This document shows positions 6,782-14,006 of a stretch of DNA of 23,177 nt, one piece after another. Position numbers and translations under genes: made by a program. The DNA is from CAZJYI01 sp964550025. Its GTDB lineage: Bacteria > Verrucomicrobiota > Kiritimatiellia > UBA8416 > CAYOBW01. How positions within the stretch are numbered: the first letter of the stretch is position 1; each line of letters opens with the position of its first letter. Where the stretch lies: contig CAZJYI010000164.1 in the NCBI GenBank assembly GCA_964550025.1, forward strand, positions 1-23,177. Reading direction: 5' to 3'. Below the pieces are notes generated by a model. It saw nothing but the letters and a program-made list of their open reading frames with translations, was not told the origin of the DNA and did not search any database.

Positions 6782-9643
6782 ATGAGCAAAACCGCTGACA
6801 GACCACAATGCCACTGGATATCGAACACGCACTGGGACCGGGAATGGCGTTACTCCATGCAGCGCACACGCCACATGCTGGTCTACATGCTGGATATGCT
6901 GCTCGATATCCTCGACAAAGAGCCGGAGTTCAAATCGTTCCACCTGGACTCGCAGACGATACCGTTGCAGGACTATCTCGAAATCCGCCCGCAGCAACGG
7001 GAGAGGGTCGTCGGGCATATCAAGGCGGGGCGCCTTCTGGTCGGCCCATGGTACGTACTGCCGGACGAGTTCTGTGTCGGCGGCGAATCCCTCATCCGCA
7101 ACCTGCTGCTGGGCCACCGGCAAGCCGGGGAGCTGGGCGGGGTGAGCAAGACCGGCTACTCGCCCTTTGGCTGGGGGCAGCTCTCGCAGATGCCACAGCT
7201 CTACAAGGGATTCGGCATCCCGTTCGCCTCCTTCTATCGCGGCGTGAATACGGACATCGCCCCCAACTCGGAATTCCGTTGGCAGTCGCCCGACGGCACC
7301 GAGATCGTCGGTTCGCGGCTGGCTGCACGCCCGCGCTACAACGTCTGGTACGTCGTGCAGCGCCCTGTGTTCTACGGCCGCGAGGACGAGAACGCTCGCC
7401 TCGCCCATTGGAAGAACGGCGGCGGGCCGTTCCGCCTCGCGGACGGCGAATTCAACCAGATCGACATGCGCTACGCCCGGCCCGAATTCAACTACCACGA
7501 AGAGAATGTGGCGGAACGGGCCATCCAGGCCCTGGAGGAGCAGGACGGTGAATGGACCACGCCGCACCGTTTCTGGTCGTGCGGCCACGACTCCTCCTGC
7601 CCCGACATCCGTGAGGTCCGCATGATCCGGGACTGTGCCGCGGCCCTTGAAGGCCGGGCCGACGTCTTCCACAGCACCTTCGCCGACTTCCAGAAGAATG
7701 TGGTTGAGTCCGCCGCGGACGACCTGCCGTTGACCGTCGGTGAGATGCGCTACTACTTCACCGAGGGGTCTTCCTCGGTTCTCTTCGGGTGGATCACCTC
7801 CGCCCGCATGGACATCAAGAAGATCAACTACTGCACCGAGCGCCTGCTCGGCGACTACGCTGAACCGATGGCCGGCTTCGCCGCGATGGTCGGCGCCGCC
7901 TATCCGCGCGGATTCCTCGACCAGGCCTGGAACCAGCTCCTTCAGAACCACGGTCACGACTCCATTGGCTGCTGCAGCCGCGACGTCGTGCCGCGGGACA
8001 TGCTCTTCCGCTACCGCCAGGCCAATGAGATCAGCACCTGCGTCATGGAGCAGGCCTTCGCCGATATCGCCGGCGCGATCGACATGGGCGACCGCGGAAA
8101 GGACGACGTGGCTGTCGTCGCCTGGAATGCCCTGCCACAGGCACGCACGGAAATCGCCGAGATCGTCGTCGATATCCCGAAGGACCTCGAGGCCGAGGAC
8201 TTTCGGCTGGTCAGTGCCGATGGCGTGGAAATGCAATTCCAGCCCGTGGCATCGTCCGAACGTTTCACCGTTATTCAGAACCCGAACGACTGCGCCGACA
8301 TGATGGCCATGCAGCGCCAGCGCTTCTACGCCGAGCTGCCGGACCTTCCGGGCTCCGGGTACAGGACTTTCTTCATCAAGCCGCTCGACGCGAAGAAGCG
8401 TACGCTCACGCGCACAATCGCGGGCAGGACCAACGGCATGGAGAACGAGTTCCTGTCCGTGATCATCCAATCCAACGGCGCCCTGGCCGTCACGGACAGG
8501 CGGACCGGCCGGAGCTGGACGGACCTCGGTTACTTCCGCGACTGCTCGGAGATCGGAAATCCATGGGAGCATGTCGGCGTACCGTTCGCCGAGGTGCTCA
8601 ATACGCTCGGTGAAAAGGCGCGCGTTGCCCGCGTGCTCGCCGGCGACCTGGTGACGACCTACCGCGTCGAACTCGACTGGGAGTTGCCCCGCGGCCGCTC
8701 CGCCGACGAGACGCACCGGTCGGCCGAACGTGTGCCCTGCAGGATCGTCAACCTCGTCACCCTTCGCAAGGGGCAGCCGTGGGTGGAAATCGAGACGACG
8801 ATTGAGAACAAGGCGGAAGACCACTACCTCCAGGTCTCTTTTCCGACGCAGGTGAAATCCGAGACGACGATCGCATCGACGCCGTTCGACGTGGTGACTC
8901 GCCCCATCAAACTGCCCGACCCGGGCCGATACGACGAAGATCTGCAGACCGAGCACCCCATGGACCGTTTCGTCGCTGTCGAGGATGGCACGGCCGGCGT
9001 CGCACTGCTCAACGAAGGTCTCAAGGCCTATGAGCCGCATGACGACGATGACCGGACACTCAGCCTGACGATGCTGCGCTGCTTCCCGCTCCGCATCTGC
9101 ATTACCAACCTGGAGATGACCGACTACAGCAGCCAGGACAACGGCTCGCAGTGCCTCGGCACGCACACCTTCAAGTACGGTTTCATGCCGTACGCCGGCA
9201 CGGTCGAGTCAGCGGGAATCTGGCAGACGGCCGAGCGCTTCAATCATAGCGTGCGGGTCGCGCAGATCGGACCGTCCGACGGCGGCAAGCTGCCGTTGGC
9301 GCATTCGTTTCTCGAGGTGGAGAATGAAGCGCTCCACGTCAGTGCGCTCAAACAGAGTGAGAGCGGCGAGGGTTGGATTGTGCGTCTCTTCAACCCGACG
9401 GACGGCGCACTGTCGGGCAAGGTCCGCCTCAACGGCGGTATGGCGCCGCCCGCGGCACAGTCTCCGGTCGAACGCCAGGCCGTCAACTTCGCGCTGCCGG
9501 CAGACACGGGCCGGGCGTGGAGCAAAGCGCGCCTTGTCGACCTGGAAGAGAGCGAGACCGAGGTGCTTCCGCTTGACGCGGACGGGGCAGTGGCCTTGGA
9601 GGTCACGAAGAAGAAGATCGTCACGATCGAGTTCCTTGCGTGA
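6782..9643 (+). CDS. GH38-like alpha-mannosidase with an atypical nucleophile motif
   Basis: This 953-residue protein has no signal peptide and so is probably cytoplasmic. The N-terminal GH38 domain shows zinc ligands His17 and Asp19 in SNTHWDREW, the LDSQT segment (Asp56), GPWYVLPDEF, and the later HDSIG motif with His392, matching the fourth zinc ligand of the family. The C-terminal half is the usual mannosidase beta-sandwich region. The oddity is at 125-136: where the family normally has P-D-x-F-G before QMP, with Asp as nucleophile and zinc ligand, this protein reads GYSPFGWGQLSQMP with no Asp. It may use another residue or belong to a divergent clade. GAGAGGAAG precedes the ATG. It would release mannose from imported oligosaccharides, beside a HAD phosphatase and a symporter. 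Confidence 0.9.
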   Translation: MSKTADRPQCHWISNTHWDREWRYSMQRTRHMLVYMLDMLLDILDKEPEFKSFHLDSQTIPLQDYLEIRPQQRERVVGHIKAGRLLVGPWYVLPDEFCVGGESLIRNLLLGHRQAGELGGVSKTGYSPFGWGQLSQMPQLYKGFGIPFASFYRGVNTDIAPNSEFRWQSPDGTEIVGSRLAARPRYNVWYVVQRPVFYGREDENARLAHWKNGGGPFRLADGEFNQIDMRYARPEFNYHEENVAERAIQALEEQDGEWTTPHRFWSCGHDSSCPDIREVRMIRDCAAALEGRADVFHSTFADFQKNVVESAADDLPLTVGEMRYYFTEGSSSVLFGWITSARMDIKKINYCTERLLGDYAEPMAGFAAMVGAAYPRGFLDQAWNQLLQNHGHDSIGCCSRDVVPRDMLFRYRQANEISTCVMEQAFADIAGAIDMGDRGKDDVAVVAWNALPQARTEIAEIVVDIPKDLEAEDFRLVSADGVEMQFQPVASSERFTVIQNPNDCADMMAMQRQRFYAELPDLPGSGYRTFFIKPLDAKKRTLTRTIAGRTNGMENEFLSVIIQSNGALAVTDRRTGRSWTDLGYFRDCSEIGNPWEHVGVPFAEVLNTLGEKARVARVLAGDLVTTYRVELDWELPRGRSADETHRSAERVPCRIVNLVTLRKGQPWVEIETTIENKAEDHYLQVSFPTQVKSETTIASTPFDVVTRPIKLPDPGRYDEDLQTEHPMDRFVAVEDGTAGVALLNEGLKAYEPHDDDDRTLSLTMLRCFPLRICITNLEMTDYSSQDNGSQCLGTHTFKYGFMPYAGTVESAGIWQTAERFNHSVRVAQIGPSDGGKLPLAHSFLEVENEALHVSALKQSESGEGWIVRLFNPTDGALSGKVRLNGGMAPPAAQSPVERQAVNFALPADTGRAWSKARLVDLEESETEVLPLDADGAVALEVTKKKIVTIEFLA

Positions 9644-9669
9644 TCTGTCTTTGACGATCCGCTCGCTCA

Positions 9670-9714
9670 CGCTCGCGGCTACTTCTGGGCCGCAACAGAG
9701 CGTAGCCGAGAGCG
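9670..9714 (+). other. Long stem-loop between the GH38-like and GH71/99-like genes
   Basis: CGCTCGCGGCTAC (9670-9682) pairs with GTAGCCGAGAGCG (9702-9714) with one mismatch in 13 around a 19-nt loop. No T tract follows, so it may be an mRNA-stabilising or processing structure rather than a terminator. It fills half of the 98-bp gap between two co-oriented genes. Confidence 0.6.
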
Positions 9715-9741
9715 CGTGCAGGCGGACAGCGACAGGCAACT

Positions 9742-11082
9742 ATGAGAATCGGGGTGGCCATAATGACGGCATTGTCAGTGGCGGCCAGCGGTAGCCCAGG
9801 GGCGCCACACGGCCCGTTGTCGCTCGAGCAATCCCTTGCCCCGTACCGGGGGGCCGTGAGGAAGAACGTGGATCATTCGACGCTTCACGGGACCGTCATG
9901 TGCGGGTACCAGGGGTGGTTTTCGCATCGGGACGACGGCAACGGCCTGGGGAATGTCCACTGGGGCGACGTGCAGCGAAAGCCCCCGAGGTGTACGGTGG
10001 ATCTCTGGCCGGACATGTCGGAGCTGTCCCGCCCGGAGAAGTTCCCGACGAACTACAGGCATGCCGACGGTTCCACGGCTTACGTGTTCAGTTCCACGGT
10101 CAAACCCACTGTGCTGCGCCATTTCAGGTGGATGGAGGAGTACGGCATAGACGGTGTCTGGGTGCAGCGGTTTACCAACCAGCTCGACGACCCCAGAAGA
10201 CTGCGCCGGGTCAACACCGTGCTGAGCCATTGCCGGGAAGGCGCCAATCGGTACGGGCGCAGCTTTGCCGTGATGTATGATGCGGACTTCGATCGCAGAA
10301 CCTGCCAGGCGATGGCGAAAGACTGGGGCTGGCTCCTGTACAGGATGCAGCTTTTCAACACACCGGCCTACCAGCAGCATCGAGGTCGGCCGGTCATGGG
10401 CCTGTGGGGCTACGGCTTCGGGCACCGCAAGTTCGACGCCGCCGGTTGCGAGGCGCTCCTTCGTTTCCTCAAGAGCAAGGCGGGAGGCGGCTGCACCATC
10501 CTTGCCGGCGTGCCGAACGACTGGCGCAACTGGGAGAAGGGCGACCAAACGGCCCGCGCCAAGATGCGGCTTCTGCGGGAGTACGTCGACATCGTCCAGC
10601 CCTGGAACGTTGGGCGCTATCGCGACCCCAACGGGGCAGAGCGTCATTTCGCCAGGTATGTCCCCAGCGACATGGCATGGTGCAAAGCGCGTGACAAGGA
10701 CTACTACGCGGTGATCTTCCCCGGTTTCAGTTGGACAAACTTGAAGAAGGGGAAATCCCCTCTCAACAGCGTCCCGCGTCTGGGCGGACGGTTCCTCTGG
10801 AGCCAGGCGGAACTGGTGAAGCAGCACGGTATGGACATGGCCTACGTCGCCATGTTTGACGAGGTCGACGAAGGCACGGCGATCTTCAAATGCACCAATA
10901 ATCCGCCGGTGGGACGCTTCGTCACGTACGAGGGATACCCGGGCGACCACTATCTGCGGCTCAGCGGCATGATCGGCAGGATGCTGCGGGGAGAGTCGGT
11001 CGCGTTCCCGAGGACGAAACCAGATCCCCGGGAGATGACCTATAAGCCCATGTCATTGGAGGACTACCGCAGGAGGCGCTGA
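9742..11082 (+). CDS. Exported GH71/99-like glycoside hydrolase
   Basis: This 446-residue protein begins with a signal peptide (IGVAIMTALSVAASGSPG), so it is probably exported. The family signature VMCGYQGWF is at 52-60, followed by the barrel segments LWPDMSEL, YVFSS, IDGVWVQRF, VMYDAD, GLWGYGF, and PGFSWTNLKKG near 327-337. FDEVDEGT places Glu374 and Glu377 three residues apart, as are the catalytic Glu pair (NEWHEGT) of GH99 endo-alpha-mannosidases; this alignment is mine. The start is uncertain: ATG 9742 keeps the signal peptide intact but has a weak RBS, while ATG 9763 is an alternative. Its paralogue is the C-terminal half of the protein at 14007. It lies downstream of the GH38-like gene and 57 bp upstream of the symporter. 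Endo-mannosidase activity is plausible but not proven. Confidence 0.85.
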   Translation: MRIGVAIMTALSVAASGSPGAPHGPLSLEQSLAPYRGAVRKNVDHSTLHGTVMCGYQGWFSHRDDGNGLGNVHWGDVQRKPPRCTVDLWPDMSELSRPEKFPTNYRHADGSTAYVFSSTVKPTVLRHFRWMEEYGIDGVWVQRFTNQLDDPRRLRRVNTVLSHCREGANRYGRSFAVMYDADFDRRTCQAMAKDWGWLLYRMQLFNTPAYQQHRGRPVMGLWGYGFGHRKFDAAGCEALLRFLKSKAGGGCTILAGVPNDWRNWEKGDQTARAKMRLLREYVDIVQPWNVGRYRDPNGAERHFARYVPSDMAWCKARDKDYYAVIFPGFSWTNLKKGKSPLNSVPRLGGRFLWSQAELVKQHGMDMAYVAMFDEVDEGTAIFKCTNNPPVGRFVTYEGYPGDHYLRLSGMIGRMLRGESVAFPRTKPDPREMTYKPMSLEDYRRRR

Positions 11083-11139
11083 CCAACGCGGCAGGGAAGC
11101 AGAGCGGAAAACGCCAAGTCTTCCGCCACGGAGAATGCA

Positions 11140-13167
11140 ATGGGAGCAATCGGCCATTTTGGAACCACCGACTACATCTTCATGGGGATCTATGCGCTGA
11201 TCCTGGTCGGGCTCGGCTTCTACCTGAAAGGGCGCGCGTCGGAGAGCCTCGAGGACTACATCATCGGCGGCCACAAGATCCCGTGGTGGGCGATGGGAAT
11301 CTCCGGCATGGCGCAGTTTCTCGACCTGACCGGCACGGCTCTCGTTGTGTCCTTCCTCTTCATGCTTGGACCGCAGGGGTTGTTCATTGAGTTTCGCGGC
11401 GGCGCCGTGCTCGTTCTCGTATTCATGATGCTGTGGGTCGGGAAGTGGACCCGCCGGTCCGGGTGCCTGACCGGCGCGGAATGGAACATTTTCCGGTTCG
11501 GTGACTGTTGGGGCGGTCGGTTCGCCCAGTTGATCGGCGTGTTGGCTTGCACGTTGGGAACGGTTTCGATGCTCGCCTACCTAGTCAAGGGTGTCGGTCT
11601 GTTTCTCTCGGTCTTCCTCCCCTGGTCTCCCGAGGCCTGCGCATACGGCCTGATAGCCCTGGCTGCCGTCTACACCATGTTCTCGGGATTCTACGGGGTC
11701 ATTTTCACAGACCTCTTCCAGGGCGCCATCATCCTGGTCGCCGTGGTCTACATTACGGTGAAGGCCTTCTTTGCCGTATCCGGATCGGCCGAGGTCGCCG
11801 ACGTGGCCATGCAGGTCACGAACAACCCCGACTGGATGGTCAGCCTGCCGCAGTGGACCGCCAACATGCCCAAGGGGTACGAGGCATACCGGCCGTTGAT
11901 CCCACTGATGTTCTTCTATCTCTTTCGCAATGTCCTCGGGGGCATCGGCGGCATCGGGGATCCGAAGTACCTGGGCGCGAAGACGGACCGTGAGTGCGCA
12001 AAGATGACCGGGCTCTGGACAATGATGATGACCTTCCGATGGCCCATGATGATGGGGATCGCCGTGCTGGGGCTCTTCCTGGTGCGCGATCTCTTTCCGG
12101 ACATGTCCGTGCTGACGCAAGCCGGTTCACTGATTCACGAGCATTTCCCGGAGGTAGAACCGCAGGGATGGGGGGCGTTGATTGCCGGCCTCGCCAACAA
12201 CCCGGAGGGCTATGCCCCGGAGTTGGTCGAGGGACTCAAGTCGCTCTTGGGATCGGAGCAATACGCGGCAAAACTCGGCATGCTCAGCTTCGAGGGCACC
12301 GTCAACCCCGAGAAGATCATGGCTTCAGTTTTGCTGCTGAAGGTCGGCGCGGGCATGCGGGGCATTCTCGTGTTGGCCCTGATCGCGGCATCCATGTCCA
12401 CCTTCGACAGCACGGTCAACATCGCCACCGGCCTGGTCGTGAATGACTTCTACCGGAAGTACCTTCGTCCGAAGGCCAAAACGAAAGAACTGATCCGCGC
12501 AAGCTGGGCCACGGTCGGTCTGCTGGTCGTGGGGGGCGTTCTGTTTTCTCAGAATGCGGAGAGTATCGAGGACATCTGGGGTTGGATAATCATGGGGCTG
12601 GGCGGCGCGTTCCTTGTGCCCAACCTGCTGCGTCTCTACTGGTGGCGATGCAATGGGACCGGGTCGGCCATTGGCTCGCTGGTCGGCATGACCGCCGCTA
12701 TCGTCCAGCGCCTGCTCTGGCCGGAGATGAACGAGTTCATGCAGCTCGGGTACTCGCTCATGGCGGGGATGATCGGGGGCATCATCGGCACCTACTGCGA
12801 CAAGCCGACCGATCCGGAGGTGCTCAAGAATTTCTACATGAAGACCCGGCCCTTCGGAGTGTGGGGGCACTTGAAACGGGAACTGCCGGAGGAGGACCGC
12901 CGCAAAGTGACGCGTGAACACATGACGGATCTGGCAGCCATTCCGTTCGCGTTAACATGGCAGGTCTGCATGTTCCTGGCTCCGATGTTGTTTGTGATCC
13001 ACAACTGGAGAGGGTTCGCCGGAACAATGGCGCTGTTCCTGGTCAGCGGTGGAGGGTTGTACTGGTTCTGGTACAGAAAGCAGCCGGAAGGGAATTTCTA
13101 TGGGCAATGCTCTCCGGCAGAAAAATGCCGGGCAGAAAAATTGGAGAGGAGAGAATGCCGGTCGTAG
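11140..13167 (+). CDS. Sodium:solute symporter (SSS family)
   Basis: This 675-residue integral membrane protein, with about 13-14 hydrophobic helices, starts in the usual SSS way: DYIFMGIYALILVGLGFYL, then a cytoplasmic LEDYIIGGHKIPWWAMGIS loop. MSTFDSTVN near residue 425 matches the conserved Na2-site helix of the family. It should import a small organic solute, here probably a mono- or oligosaccharide from the neighbouring hydrolases, with sodium. GGAG precedes the ATG. The C-terminus is odd: the last 17 codons or so (from 13116) lie inside the left inverted repeat of the next cassette, and the stop at 13167 overlaps the next gene by 13 bp. The tail after YWFWYRKQPEGNFYGQC is therefore probably acquired and not functional. 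Confidence 0.92.
   Translation: MGAIGHFGTTDYIFMGIYALILVGLGFYLKGRASESLEDYIIGGHKIPWWAMGISGMAQFLDLTGTALVVSFLFMLGPQGLFIEFRGGAVLVLVFMMLWVGKWTRRSGCLTGAEWNIFRFGDCWGGRFAQLIGVLACTLGTVSMLAYLVKGVGLFLSVFLPWSPEACAYGLIALAAVYTMFSGFYGVIFTDLFQGAIILVAVVYITVKAFFAVSGSAEVADVAMQVTNNPDWMVSLPQWTANMPKGYEAYRPLIPLMFFYLFRNVLGGIGGIGDPKYLGAKTDRECAKMTGLWTMMMTFRWPMMMGIAVLGLFLVRDLFPDMSVLTQAGSLIHEHFPEVEPQGWGALIAGLANNPEGYAPELVEGLKSLLGSEQYAAKLGMLSFEGTVNPEKIMASVLLLKVGAGMRGILVLALIAASMSTFDSTVNIATGLVVNDFYRKYLRPKAKTKELIRASWATVGLLVVGGVLFSQNAESIEDIWGWIIMGLGGAFLVPNLLRLYWWRCNGTGSAIGSLVGMTAAIVQRLLWPEMNEFMQLGYSLMAGMIGGIIGTYCDKPTDPEVLKNFYMKTRPFGVWGHLKRELPEEDRRKVTREHMTDLAAIPFALTWQVCMFLAPMLFVIHNWRGFAGTMALFLVSGGGLYWFWYRKQPEGNFYGQCSPAEKCRAEKLERRECRS
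13116..13147 (+). repeat. Left inverted repeat of the GxxExxY cassette
   Basis: The 32-bp end consists of two 15-bp units (13116-13130 and 13131-13145), each beginning GGCAGAAAAAT, plus GA. It matches the reverse complement of 13951-13982 at 28 of 32 positions by eye. It lies inside the 3' end of the symporter gene and ends 7 bp before the next start codon. Confidence 0.9.
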
Positions 13168-13940
13168 TGCGCGCAGAGATAGAGAGGCTCTCGCAAAAAG
13201 AGTTTGGCAAGGTAGCGTACGATGTGATGAGGGAACTGTTTGCTCTCCATCGTGAACTGGGTCGACTGTTCGATGAGAAAGTCTATCAGGCGGCACTGAC
13301 TGCGAGGATGGAGAGTGCGCAGAGCGAAGTCAGGATAAACGTGTCCTTCGAGGGATTCCGCAAGTCCTACCTCATGGACGTACTTGTTTCCAAAGGAGCG
13401 GTCTTTGAACTGAAGACCGTTGCAGCCCTCACCAACAGGCACCGCAGTCAGCTGCTTAACTACCTTCTTCTCACGGGGCTGTACCACGGAAAACTGGTGA
13501 ATCTCCGTTCTGATAGGGTTGAACACGAGTTCGTGAACACGCGGCTGACCCATGCCGAACGGATTACGTTTGATACCGACGATTCAGAATGGCAAGCCAC
13601 GGCGGGTTTCGGTTCGGAAGAGAGAACGCTCGTCGAAGAGATGCTGCGTGACTGGGGTACGGGTTTGGCTTGTGCTCTGTACAGAGAGGCCATGGTCTAC
13701 CTCTTGGGTGGTGCGGAGCAAGTCCTTGCGGAAGTCGACGTCTGTATGAACGGGACTCGTCTGGCAAAGCAGCCCGTCGCATTGTGTGCAGAACGTACGG
13801 CATTCAGACTCACGACATTTGACTCGGATACCGGTGGCTATCGAAAGGGATTGACACGGTTCCTCACTTGCGCGGAACTAGATGCCATTCAGTGGGTCAA
13901 TATCTCCCGAAAGCAGCTGACCTTCGAAACCGTGAGCTAG
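13155..13940 (+). CDS. GxxExxY-family protein (PD-(D/E)XK nuclease-like fold)
   Basis: The protein is 261 residues from ATG 13155, which is chosen because GAGGAGAG lies directly upstream and the family N-terminus (LSQKEFGKVAYDVMRELFALHRELG) follows. The signature is in the longer-spaced form GRLFDEKVY (Gly36, Glu41, Tyr44). A PD-(D/E)XK-like set follows: Asp75 in MDVLV, Glu85 and Lys87 in FELK, and Gln99 in RSQLLNYL. The molecular function of the family is not known to me; the fold suggests DNA or RNA cleavage. It is about twice the usual family length of roughly 125 residues, and the C-terminal 130 residues match nothing I recognise. It overlaps the symporter stop by 13 bp, so translation may be coupled. 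It has no obvious link with sugar use and appears to be a passenger of the enclosing cassette. Confidence 0.88.
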   Translation: MPVVVRAEIERLSQKEFGKVAYDVMRELFALHRELGRLFDEKVYQAALTARMESAQSEVRINVSFEGFRKSYLMDVLVSKGAVFELKTVAALTNRHRSQLLNYLLLTGLYHGKLVNLRSDRVEHEFVNTRLTHAERITFDTDDSEWQATAGFGSEERTLVEEMLRDWGTGLACALYREAMVYLLGGAEQVLAEVDVCMNGTRLAKQPVALCAERTAFRLTTFDSDTGGYRKGLTRFLTCAELDAIQWVNISRKQLTFETVS

Positions 13941-13950
13941 GAGCATGCTA

Positions 13951-13982
13951 TCTCCCATTTTTCTGCCTCCCATTTTTCTGCC
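13951..13982 (-). repeat. Right inverted repeat of the GxxExxY cassette
   Basis: Two identical 15-bp units TCCCATTTTTCTGCC (13953-13967 and 13968-13982) read on the minus strand as GGCAGAAAAATGGGA. With two more bases (TC) they form the partner of the left repeat at 13116-13147. It begins 10 bp after the GxxExxY stop and ends 24 bp before the next start codon. Confidence 0.9.
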
Positions 13983-14006
13983 GTCAACGAAAGAAAGGTG
14001 CCAGAT

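Larger units (their letters stand above)
13116..13982 (+). mobile_element. Putative 867-bp single-gene cassette with inverted repeats
   Basis: A single gene of the GxxExxY family is enclosed by 32-bp inverted repeats, each built from two 15-bp direct units. The left repeat ends 7 bp before the start codon and the right repeat begins 10 bp after the stop codon, so the repeats frame the gene closely. It interrupts an otherwise coherent sugar locus and forms the symporter's 3' end. No target-site duplication is visible and no known transposase is encoded, so movement would need the encoded nuclease-like protein or an enzyme elsewhere. It is called an element on structure alone. Confidence 0.6.

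Noticed and set aside
6458..9166. Antisense open frame of 902 codons opposite the GH38-like gene
   Set aside because: The plus-strand gene carries recognisable zinc-site motifs and a ribosome site; the antisense product has none and crosses the gap between two real genes.
11104..11126. Inverted repeat GCGGAA / TTCCGC before the symporter gene
   Set aside because: Six base pairs with an 11-nt spacer are too weak to call an operator or terminator.
13116..13145. CRISPR-like direct repeats at the cassette ends
   Set aside because: There are only two 15-bp units per end with no spacers and no cas genes; the arrangement is of inverted terminal repeats.
12957..13154. 66-codon upstream extension of the GxxExxY frame
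   Set aside because: It lies inside the symporter gene in another frame. The ATG at 13155 has a strong ribosome site and matches the start of the family domain.
13100..13999. Target-site duplication around the GxxExxY cassette
   Set aside because: The flanks (GCTCTCC on the left, GTCAACG on the right) share no direct repeat, so none is claimed.
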